Shown here piece by piece: positions 33,274-38,472 of a DNA stretch of 38,486 nucleotides. The stretch comes from a virus: the IMG/VR virus record IMGVR_UViG_3300030380_000805, positions 1 to 38,486 of that record. One strand, given 5' to 3'. Numbering within the stretch: the stretch's first letter is position 1; every line of letters starts with the position of its first letter. The translations under genes were made by a program, and so were the position numbers. Below the pieces are notes generated by a model. The model was not told the DNA's origin, did no database searches, and saw nothing but the letters and a program-made list of their open reading frames with translations.

Positions 33274-33293
33274 CCGCAGGAATCAAGTGATGA

Positions 33294-34166
33294 CTAGAAG
33301 TCCGCAGCGGATCCTACCGAAGACTGATCCTCGGAATTGCTGCCATGTCCGCTCAACCCGTCAAACCTACGGTCCATGATATCACTGAGAGCCGTAAACC
33401 GCGAGCCTTGAGTCATGATATTACGGCCCCGATCGTTACTTGTGAAAGCATTTAGTAGGGACCAAGCGTTACGGTCCTTGAACTCGGGGTGTTCAGGGTG
33501 CTCCCAGTGCTTCAAGACCTTCATGGTCTGAGCAGCACCGATTACACCGGACTTGGCTGACTCCAGGATGACCCAGCGTGCGTCTGTATCTTCGCATCCG
33601 GTCTGCTTGAACCTGGAGATTCGCTGAGACTCCTTCTCTGCCTGGGTGAAGAGCCCACGGACCGCTGAGTCAACCAGACTGTAGATCATCTCAAAGTGAT
33701 CATCGAAGTCTCTGTTGATACCAACTGTGTGTTTGCGCTTGAATGCGTGCGAGGCACCCATCATCTGCCCATTTGAACACACTGCAACGCGATTGCCTAA
33801 GCCTAGTTGAACAGACTTAGACATGTCGTAGCTGTTTACTGCGCCCACTTCCCATGACATTCCTTCAATGGAAGGCAGTTCAGGGTGCGCGATGCCGTAC
33901 AAGCTGAGGAACCTACCATGCTCAGGCAAGTCCTTGATCTTACCGTTATCCCTGGAGGGGGCTCGGTAGTGGATCGGATCACTGTTCGTAAATCCGTGTC
34001 GTGTAAGAGCCTGCTCGATCATCTCCACATACTGATGCTGTGGGAATGGTCGCCAAGTCTGTGGTCCCTGCACGGGGACGGGCGTGCGCTTGATCGTCTG
34101 AATATCAACGATCTCACCCCAGTTGCCGGGGTCAAACGGAGTCGGTGCTACTGGCTGTAGTGACAT
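33294..34166 (-). CDS. DUF932-like phage protein
   Basis: The 290-residue protein matches the pattern I know for DUF932 (phage/plasmid-like TIGR03299 relatives): NSYDMSKSVQLGLGNRVAVC near 111-130, KRKHT at 143-147, ESAKSGVIG at 202-210, and KHWEHPEHPEFKDRNAWSLL followed by NAFTS at about 219-244. The family's biochemical function is unknown to me; members occur in phages and plasmids near replication or recombination genes. The ATG at 34166 has GGAG upstream. It is the last gene before the RNA polymerase and is bounded by gaps on both sides, so it may be expressed by itself. The C-terminus is Ser/Asp-rich. Confidence 0.7.
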   Translation of the reverse strand: MSLQPVAPTPFDPGNWGEIVDIQTIKRTPVPVQGPQTWRPFPQHQYVEMIEQALTRHGFTNSDPIHYRAPSRDNGKIKDLPEHGRFLSLYGIAHPELPSIEGMSWEVGAVNSYDMSKSVQLGLGNRVAVCSNGQMMGASHAFKRKHTVGINRDFDDHFEMIYSLVDSAVRGLFTQAEKESQRISRFKQTGCEDTDARWVILESAKSGVIGAAQTMKVLKHWEHPEHPEFKDRNAWSLLNAFTSNDRGRNIMTQGSRFTALSDIMDRRFDGLSGHGSNSEDQSSVGSAADF

Positions 34167-34232
34167 TTGGATTCTCCAAGTTAGAGGTAAATGCGCGTGA
34201 TCTAGGAGGGTATACGCGCCCCACCCTCAAGA
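34167..34232 (-). other. 66-bp gap before the DUF932-like gene
   Basis: The gap contains a 6-bp inverted repeat GCGCGT/ACGCGC (about 34193-34219) around a 15-base loop, and the ribosome site of the next gene. A promoter for the DUF932-like and RNA polymerase genes could lie here, but no sigma70 pattern of good quality is seen on the minus strand. Confidence 0.3.
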
Positions 34233-34496
34233 CTAACCCTGGTTGATCACGTAGACGACGGCACTGCGGTCGGGAAGAGTTCGACGAACGATCTTGAGCG
34301 TCGAGTGCTTCTTTCCGACGTAACGGCACCCACCGACGAACGACCTAGCGTTCTCGTTGAGGTCGTCGCCTTGGAAGTGGACCTCGGTGTGGTGGCCGGG
34401 GCCAGCCTCCAGGATGTCAGTAGCGGCCTGACGTCCCTTGGCGAACTGTTCGTTGGTGAACGTGATCTGAGGAATTCCCTTCTTGATATCAGTCAT
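34233..34496 (-). CDS. Early protein of unknown function
   Basis: From the ATG at 34496 (GGAGAAAGTT before it, an excellent ribosome site) the protein has 87 residues. A start at 34550 is unlikely because the extension overlaps the small zinc-ribbon frame. The sequence PQITFTNEQFAKGRQAATDI, VHFQGDDLNENARSFVGGCR and LKIVRRTLPDRSAVVYVINQ suggests a compact alpha/beta protein with a beta-rich end. No family recognised. A short GC hairpin with a 3-base loop lies just upstream of the ribosome site. Confidence 0.7.
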   Translation of the reverse strand: MTDIKKGIPQITFTNEQFAKGRQAATDILEAGPGHHTEVHFQGDDLNENARSFVGGCRYVGKKHSTLKIVRRTLPDRSAVVYVINQG

Positions 34497-34620
34497 AACT
34501 TTCTCCTGCCCCTTCGGGGCTCTCTTCGTAAAACAAGTGACAGTCGTCACACAAGAATCCTACTCCTTCTACAAGCGTAAGCACTCTGGTAGGACAGCAG
34601 CAGTGCTCACAATGTGACAT
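34489..34620 (-). CDS. 43-residue zinc-ribbon candidate
   Basis: This short frame fills the otherwise empty gap between the DnaA-like gene and the next one. It reads MSHCEHCCCPTRVLTLVEGV then GFLCDDCHLFYEE and a short acidic end. C4-x2-C7 and C24-x2-C27 form a zinc-ribbon or rubredoxin-like knuckle pair. The ATG at 34620 overlaps the upstream stop by 14 bases; the TGA overlaps the next ATG. No strong ribosome site is seen, so translation would rely on coupling. The paired CxxC motifs and the exact fit to the gap support a real gene; its length leaves doubt. Confidence 0.55.
   Translation of the reverse strand: MSHCEHCCCPTRVLTLVEGVGFLCDDCHLFYEESPEGAGESYD
34508..34520 (-). repeat. Short GC hairpin before a ribosome site
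   Basis: GCCCC-GAA-GGGGC on the minus strand, five G-C pairs around a 3-base loop, ends three bases before the GGAG ribosome site of the gene at 34233-34496. It lies inside the zinc-ribbon frame. It is of the same short-stem, GAA-loop type as the hairpins at the window ends. It may shape or protect the mRNA 5' of the start. Confidence 0.45.
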
Positions 34621-34924
34621 TGTTCAAGATCTGACGGTGCAACTGTTCAGCCTTGGACTCATACAACTTTACCAGAGGATGAGGTAGATTCAAGGCTTGT
34701 CTGTTCAGATACATGACGGAGGTATGGTCCCTGCCATCCATCAGATGAGCGATGCCTGTATAGGCCATGTTGGACCGCTCATACAGGAGATGGGCCAGAA
34801 CTTTACGCGCCATCATCAAGTGAAGTGAACGGCCCCTGCCCATGACGGAGTCCCTGGGTATGCCGGATACTTGAACGACGGCTTCGATAACCGCCTCTGG
34901 ATTCAACCAATTCTGTTCGGTCAT
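34607..34924 (-). CDS. Stand-alone DnaA domain IV-like DNA-binding protein
   Basis: The 105-residue protein reads like the C-terminal DNA-binding domain of DnaA alone. VIEAVVQVSGIPRDSVMGRG followed by RSLHLMMARKVLAHLLYER matches the R-x-x-x-A-R...A-x-x-L part, and IAHLMDGRDHTSVMYLNRQA (58-77) carries the helix-turn-helix signature GRDHTxV. D66, H67 and T68 correspond to E. coli DnaA D433, H434 and T435, which read the DnaA box. There is no AAA+ ATPase part. It could bind DnaA boxes in host or phage DNA and block or recruit initiation; that is inference. It lies in the early region, overlapping the gp88-like gene as ATGA. Confidence 0.85.
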   Translation of the reverse strand: MTEQNWLNPEAVIEAVVQVSGIPRDSVMGRGRSLHLMMARKVLAHLLYERSNMAYTGIAHLMDGRDHTSVMYLNRQALNLPHPLVKLYESKAEQLHRQILNNVTL

Positions 34925-35574
34925 TTTCTTCTCATTGCTTTGGTGGAGGCACTGCCCCCGTGGATGGGATACAGGATCGTATCCACAGACTTGGACCAGC
35001 AGGATCTACAAGACCCGCACTTGCCCCCTCGACTGTAGGCTTCGCACAATACAGAGCCTTTCCTCAGCTTCTTAGGGGTGTTTGACACAATCACAGACGA
35101 GTGCTCCGCTTCGCGTCCAAACGCCTTGTGGTCATCGATATTGTCTGCACTCCATCTGACGACAACATTGTCCAGGCAGGCCAACGCACCCAATACCTTC
35201 TCCATCTTAGGTATCTTGTATGACCTTGTTGGAATCCAATGCTGCGTCTCTGGGGTGCTGATGCAGACGGCGAGGATCTTCTGAGCCAGCTTGACGCTGT
35301 AAATGTCGCCACTGTCGAACCATCGGAAGAACTTCTCGCCCTTGATGATCTCGACCATGTCCGACACCCAGCCAGATCGCTGCCAATCAGATCGATTGTG
35401 CTCCCGTGCTTCACGCACATTACGGAACAGGTATCTGCCCTGGAGGGCGTAGCACTTGCTACACGCCTCCGTGGGGCTTCCGTCTGGCTGGCGGGCACCT
35501 GGACAAGTGAACCAAGCAGGCAGCGACCACGATGGGCACGGCATCTTGCTTGCCTTAGATATCTTGACACTCAC
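34921..35574 (-). CDS. Cys-rich protein of the mycobacteriophage gp88 type
   Basis: The 217-residue protein has the pattern of the 'gene product 88' family: MPCPSWSLPAWFTCPGARQP near 11-30, CSKCYALQGRY (38-48), FFRWFDSGDIYS (82-92), then HWIPTRSYKIPKM. Cysteines fall in two groups, C13/C24/C38/C41 and C177/C186/C189/C192 (CGSCRSC), suggesting one or two metal or iron-sulfur sites. No function is established to my knowledge. The start is GTG at 35574 with GGAG seven bases upstream, overlapping the upstream TAG by one base. It is the first larger gene after nine small early genes. Confidence 0.75.
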   Translation of the reverse strand: MSVKISKASKMPCPSWSLPAWFTCPGARQPDGSPTEACSKCYALQGRYLFRNVREAREHNRSDWQRSGWVSDMVEIIKGEKFFRWFDSGDIYSVKLAQKILAVCISTPETQHWIPTRSYKIPKMEKVLGALACLDNVVVRWSADNIDDHKAFGREAEHSSVIVSNTPKKLRKGSVLCEAYSRGGKCGSCRSCWSKSVDTILYPIHGGSASTKAMRRK

Positions 35575-35903
35575 TACTTCTCCTTACCGGGGGATCCCCC
35601 GGATTTCTTTTCCATACGCCTGCGTTTAGCGAGCGCATTCTTCAGCAATCTCTTTAGATTGTTTATGGTTGGTCTGTATGAGGGGACTCCCCCCATCTGG
35701 ACTGTAAGGTCACCGTTTGTCACATACAGGACATACTGCAACCCGTCGTGATCTGCGTCCCACACACGGATGCAGGGTTCTCCGTAAATGCTGTATACCT
35801 CCAGTAGGTTTGTTACAGCATCTTCTACGGATGTATAGAACCTGCGCCTGCTGTGGCTACGCTCATACAGATCGTCGAAGTCAAACACCTCCCAAAGGAT
35901 CAT
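35574..35903 (-). CDS. Early protein of unknown function
   Basis: The 109-residue protein has an aromatic, acidic N-terminus (MILWEVFDFDDLYERSHSRR), a beta-like middle (GLQYVLYVTNGDLTVQMGGV) and a basic tail. No family recognised. GGAGGG precedes the ATG, which overlaps the upstream stop (ATATGA). The last codons contain the perfect 16-bp palindrome CCGGGGGATCCCCCGG, so the C-terminal GGSPG peptide may simply be the by-product of a DNA or RNA element. Confidence 0.7.
   Translation of the reverse strand: MILWEVFDFDDLYERSHSRRRFYTSVEDAVTNLLEVYSIYGEPCIRVWDADHDGLQYVLYVTNGDLTVQMGGVPSYRPTINNLKRLLKNALAKRRRMEKKSGGSPGKEK
35587..35602. repeat. 16-bp palindrome, copy A
   Basis: CCGGGGGATCCCCCGG is a perfect palindrome. 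It lies in the last codons of the 35574-35903 gene, just upstream of the ribosome site of the gp88-like gene. It matches the near-palindromes at 37623, 38201 and 38364 apart from the centre bases. Confidence 0.6.
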
Positions 35904-36130
35904 ATGTTGCCCTCCACGAAGTTGTAGTAGAACCGTGGGTAGGCAGGCACCCAGGTCATCGTGCCGGTGACGCCGTCAGACTTGCGCTTGACCGCCACGA
36001 AGGGCGCCAAGAAACCTACCACTTCGTAGTCACGCTGTAGCTCTACGGTATCCCATACAGGACCGTTGTCAGCGCGGGCGATGGCACGCAGCTTCGCAGC
36101 CTCGTACTCCTTGTTCTCTTCTTCAGTCAT
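35900..36130 (-). CDS. Early protein of unknown function
   Basis: From the ATG at 36130 (GGAGAAG upstream) the protein has 76 residues. The first part is acidic and helical (TEEENKEYEAAKLRAIARAD); the second is beta-like with DYEVVGFLAPFVAVKRKSDG and ends in PAYPRFYYNFVEGN. No family recognised. A start at 36163 would add residues overlapping the previous gene without a better ribosome site. Confidence 0.65.
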   Translation of the reverse strand: MTEEENKEYEAAKLRAIARADNGPVWDTVELQRDYEVVGFLAPFVAVKRKSDGVTGTMTWVPAYPRFYYNFVEGNI

Positions 36131-36308
36131 TCTTCTTCTCCTGTTGTAAAAGAGCCAGCGCACGGTCGCACCAGTATATCATCACATCCAGCTCCCAGTC
36201 CTTGTGTGTCATTGCGCCCTCTAACCTGGGCACACGCAAGGCGTCGCACACGTTGGCGCGTATCTCTTGAAGCTGTGTAGGCTTCTCGGGAAACTTAGGC
36301 TTGTTCAT
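36123..36308 (-). CDS. Early protein of unknown function
   Basis: The 61-residue protein starts at an ATG with the strong site GGAGGAAG. It has a Pro-rich start (MNKPKFPEKP) and a helical rest (MTHKDWELDVMIYWCDRALALLQQEKK). No family recognised. It overlaps both neighbours by 8-14 bases in the compact early run. Confidence 0.65.
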   Translation of the reverse strand: MNKPKFPEKPTQLQEIRANVCDALRVPRLEGAMTHKDWELDVMIYWCDRALALLQQEKKND

Positions 36309-36669
36309 TCTTCTTCCTCCAGAACTTCCAGTTGATGGACTTGAGCCACCGCCAACAGCGACGGTGTAGGGGCTCGAACCTGTATCTGTTGTCGATCAGC
36401 CACGCCAGCATCTGCGCTTCCGCCATGCTCCTGACTATGTGCTCGGCTGTATTCCGATACTCGGAGACAATCACATGGAAGTTCTTGTCCAGCCAGTTGG
36501 CGATTGCCTCATCGAACTTGTCGTCCAAGTCGAGATGCGAGACCACATCGTCGAGGTCGATCTCGCCAGCGATATCACTAGCGCATATCTGGTCCTGCAC
36601 AGCGGAGCGTAGCTCGACCTCGATGTAGTCGGTGAGCGCCCGAGATATGCGTGTTTCTAGATCAGCCAT
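36295..36669 (-). CDS. Early protein of unknown function
   Basis: The 124-residue protein is acidic in its first 70 residues (QDQICASDIAGEIDLDDVVS, LDLDDKFDEAIANWLDKNF) and basic and Trp-rich at the end (RRCWRWLKSINWKFWRKKNE). The opposite charges and aromatic tail suggest a protein- or nucleic-acid-binding tail, but I recognise no family. GGAGATGAT precedes the ATG. The gene overlaps its upstream neighbour by eight bases. Confidence 0.7.
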   Translation of the reverse strand: MADLETRISRALTDYIEVELRSAVQDQICASDIAGEIDLDDVVSHLDLDDKFDEAIANWLDKNFHVIVSEYRNTAEHIVRSMAEAQMLAWLIDNRYRFEPLHRRCWRWLKSINWKFWRKKNEQA

Positions 36670-36895
36670 TGATCATCTCCTTGAGTTCAGCCTTGACGCG
36701 ACGCGCATCTGCACCCCGCCAAGTAGTGGCATTGCACAGGAATCGGAGAACGATCTCCTCCCCTGAGTCCATGCCGTAATCGTCCTTGATGGACCGCATG
36801 CGGCTCATAGCCTTGAGATACGGCAGGGCTGCGAAGTTGACCTTCTCACCCCACGACTGCGCGATCTCATGAGCGATTGTGCTTAGATTTCTCAT
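36662..36895 (-). CDS. Early protein of unknown function
   Basis: I chose the ATG at 36895, with GGAGAAG about eight bases upstream, giving 77 residues. The sequence is helical (NLSTIAHEIAQSWGEKVNFA, SGEEIVLRFLCNATTWRGAD) and ends in KAELKEMING. No family recognised. The longer frame to 36922 only adds residues overlapping the previous gene. Confidence 0.65.
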   Translation of the reverse strand: MRNLSTIAHEIAQSWGEKVNFAALPYLKAMSRMRSIKDDYGMDSGEEIVLRFLCNATTWRGADARRVKAELKEMING

Positions 36896-37220
36896 ACTCT
36901 TTCTTCTCCTTGATGTAGGCACTGATTGCCTCTTCGGTCTTCTTGTTGAACAACTTGGCTAGCTCGTTCTGACGAATCCTAGCCATCGTGACTCGAATCA
37001 ACTCCTGCAAAGCGGAGTCCTCCTTTGTCCACAGGCCCACGTCTGCGATGACATCGGCCATGACTTGCGTGATCCCGACCGCCACCTCAGTCGGACAGTA
37101 GGGTCCGATGCACTGGGTGAAGGCGAGAACAGATCGCATGCGTATAGTCGGATCAGGGTCGCTGACTGTCTTCAAGTGGACAGCCGCCTGATCCAACGCC
37201 TTCTCGTAGGGCTCAAGCAT
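36867..37220 (-). CDS. Early protein of unknown function
   Basis: From the ATG at 37220 (GGGGG upstream) the protein has 117 residues and looks fully helical: EPYEKALDQAAVHLKTVSDP, TEVAVGITQVMADVIADVGL, SALQELIRVTMARIRQNELA, and a Lys/Glu-rich end. No family recognised. The start overlaps the previous gene's end by eight bases. The frame extends upstream to 37316, but that part is out-of-frame sequence of the previous gene and Ser/Arg-rich, as shadows usually are. Confidence 0.65.
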   Translation of the reverse strand: MLEPYEKALDQAAVHLKTVSDPDPTIRMRSVLAFTQCIGPYCPTEVAVGITQVMADVIADVGLWTKEDSALQELIRVTMARIRQNELAKLFNKKTEEAISAYIKEKKEYEKSKHNRS

Positions 37221-37449
37221 CACTGTCCCCCTTGACGATCTTCCGCATGGACTTGATCGCCTTCTCCAGCTTTTCCTGCAAAGCCATGATGTCGCGATAC
37301 TGCTGCTGGATCTCAAACTTGTTGTAAAGCTCGAAGTCCACAGCCATGAGTAGCTCGCAGATCGGGTAAATCGACCGGCTCATGCCCCAAGCGGAAGCCT
37401 CCGCCACACGCAGGAAACGGTCCTTGTCATGCTTACTCAACTCTTCCAT
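37213..37449 (-). CDS. Early protein of unknown function, coiled-coil end
   Basis: The ATG at 37449 with GGAG upstream gives 78 residues. The first half reads MEELSKHDKDRFLRVAEASA and continues with YPICELLMAVDFELYNK; the end (IMALQEKLEKAIKSMRKIVK) looks like a short coiled coil. No family recognised. It lies in the early operon, overlapping its neighbours. Confidence 0.65.
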   Translation of the reverse strand: MEELSKHDKDRFLRVAEASAWGMSRSIYPICELLMAVDFELYNKFEIQQQYRDIMALQEKLEKAIKSMRKIVKGDSDA

Positions 37450-37864
37450 CTTCTTGCTCCTTCTCGATCTTTGCTTGGTGATCTTCAACGATAAGACGCA
37501 ACTGCCTGCAACGAGCACGCAGCCACGAGCCAACCAACAACTCGGGCTCAGGCCACAACTTGATGGCCGAGATCAGCATCGGCAGGGCGCTGGCAGGCAC
37601 GTAGCCGATGACCTGCTCACCTTCGGGGGATTCCCCGGAAAGGTCCACGAACTCACCGTTCGGGTAGAACACGGCCAACTCGAAGTCCGGGGACTCAAGC
37701 CGCTGGCCCAGCTTGTCCACATCTCCGAGCTTCCATCTCGTGTTCCGATTGCTGCAATAGTTGCCCCAGCCGAAAGCTAGCGACAGAGTGTAGCCATTCA
37801 TCACCGTGTATTGGAAACCACGGGAATGAACGGACACAGCAGCGTTGCTGTGCTTGGTAGTCAT
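37433..37864 (-). CDS. Early protein of unknown function
   Basis: The ATG at 37864 overlaps the stop of the first gene as ATGA, with GGAGG upstream; the protein has 143 residues. It has an N-terminal beta-like part (SVHSRGFQYTVMNGYTLSLA, FGWGNYCSNRN), a middle with DFELAVFYPNGEFVDLSG and a helical end (EDHQAKIEKEQEDGRVE). No family recognised. One copy of the 16-bp near-palindrome (37623-37638) lies inside the coding sequence and encodes GESPEG. Confidence 0.7.
   Translation of the reverse strand: MTTKHSNAAVSVHSRGFQYTVMNGYTLSLAFGWGNYCSNRNTRWKLGDVDKLGQRLESPDFELAVFYPNGEFVDLSGESPEGEQVIGYVPASALPMLISAIKLWPEPELLVGSWLRARCRQLRLIVEDHQAKIEKEQEDGRVE
37623..37638. repeat. 16-bp near-palindrome, copy B (inverted)
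   Basis: TCGGGGGATTCCCCGG on the plus strand equals the reverse complement of copies C and D except for one end base. It lies inside a coding sequence, so it is compatible with a protein-binding site or an RNA hairpin within the message. Confidence 0.55.
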
Positions 37865-38187
37865 ACCCCTTCCTCCTCGCACCACGCACGCAACACGAAC
37901 AGGAACGGCCTGATCGTCGCACCGCGAATCCTGCGCTCCTCGGAGGTCGGCTCGACCATGTTCCCGTCCTCGCCCTCAGCGCCGTAGCAACAGGCATCTC
38001 GCCAGTCGTCCGCCACCCGAGCGGTGATGCCCGAGCGGTTCTCGTCCATGAGGCACGATGCGATATACATCAGGTAGTCACCGATGCAATCGCAGTCAGC
38101 CTCCTGTTCAACTCTCGCTAGGTGGTAGTCGATCTGCTCGACTTGATCCACCAGCGGAAGCTCCAGGTTTGCTTCTACTACTTTCAT
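37861..38187 (-). CDS. First early gene, unknown function
   Basis: From the ATG at 38187 (GGAGAAG directly upstream) the protein has 108 residues. It reads MKVVEANLELPLVDQVEQID, then an acidic helical part and DWRDACCYGAEGEDGNMVEP and a C-terminal ATIRPFLFVLRAWCEEEGV. Several Cys are present but no clear metal motif. No family recognised. It is the first gene after the host-type promoter, about 100 bases downstream; proteins at this position in T7-like phages often act against host defence or host enzymes, but nothing in the sequence shows which. The frame reaches 38358, but that part includes the promoter and is not credible as protein. Confidence 0.65.
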   Translation of the reverse strand: MKVVEANLELPLVDQVEQIDYHLARVEQEADCDCIGDYLMYIASCLMDENRSGITARVADDWRDACCYGAEGEDGNMVEPTSEERRIRGATIRPFLFVLRAWCEEEGV

Positions 38188-38200
38188 CTTCTTCTCCATT

Positions 38201-38216
38201 CCGGGGAATCCCCCGG
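38201..38216. repeat. 16-bp near-palindrome, copy C
   Basis: CCGGGGAATCCCCCGG, in the leader of the first early gene, a few bases upstream of its ribosome site. It is identical to copy D over 18 bases (including the flanking T and A). It can fold into a stem with a small loop in RNA or serve as a two-fold protein-binding site. Confidence 0.6.
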
Positions 38217-38290
38217 ATTCTGTATGGAATGAACGAGACGCTGACCAACGGCCAGCGCCAACCAAAGGAGAATCTCCAACGGCTTCGCCT

Positions 38291-38319
38291 ATTGTCCCAC
38301 AAAGTATCCCCACTGTCAA
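38291..38319 (-). promoter_or_regulatory. Sigma70-type early promoter
   Basis: On the minus strand TTGACA (38314-38319, perfect -35) and GACAAT (38291-38296, four of six -10 bases) are spaced by exactly 17 bases. An A/T-rich stretch with GAAAAAG lies upstream. Transcription would begin near 38284 and run into the early genes. Position matches the T7 A1-A3 promoters. This is the best host-type promoter seen in the window. Confidence 0.7.
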
Positions 38320-38363
38320 CCGTAATTCCACAACTTTTTCATGGACACCTGCGGCCAACTGAT

Positions 38364-38379
38364 CCGGGGAATCCCCCGG
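38364..38379. repeat. 16-bp near-palindrome, copy D
   Basis: CCGGGGAATCCCCCGG about 45 bases upstream of the -35 element of the early promoter. With copy C downstream of the start point, the promoter is bracketed by two identical 18-bp sites 163 bases apart. Confidence 0.6.
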
Positions 38380-38415
38380 ACTGCACTGACCCCACGGACT
38401 CTACGCTATCACGAA

Positions 38416-38436
38416 AGAGGGGCTGCGCCCCCCTCT
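38416..38436 (-). terminator. Terminator-like hairpin upstream of the early promoter
   Basis: AGAGGGG/CCCCTCT forms a perfect 7-bp stem with a 7-base loop; on the minus strand CTCTTTCG follows, giving a short T-rich tail. It could shield the early promoter from read-through or be one of the terminal hairpins. Confidence 0.4.
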
Positions 38437-38457
38437 CGACGCCCCCCGCATCCTGCG

Positions 38458-38472
38458 GTCTCGCTTCGCGAG
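38458..38472. repeat. 15-bp hairpin repeat shared by both ends (right copy)
   Basis: GTCTCGCTTCGCGAG, identical to 88-102 and in the same orientation. It is preceded here by CCTGCG and followed by CCGTGGCTCC; in the left copy the elements GTGGCTCC and CCTGCGG follow within 35 bases, so the modules are shared but rearranged. Confidence 0.6.

Noticed and set aside
35091-35570. 159-residue minus-strand frame within the gp88-like gene
   Set aside because: It overlaps almost completely with the gp88-like frame, is Arg/Ser-rich, and has no motif; the gp88-like frame carries a clear family pattern.
36361-36400. tRNA-like GGCTCGAACC string
   Set aside because: It lies in a coding sequence and no cloverleaf arms can be paired around it; no tRNA was found elsewhere either.
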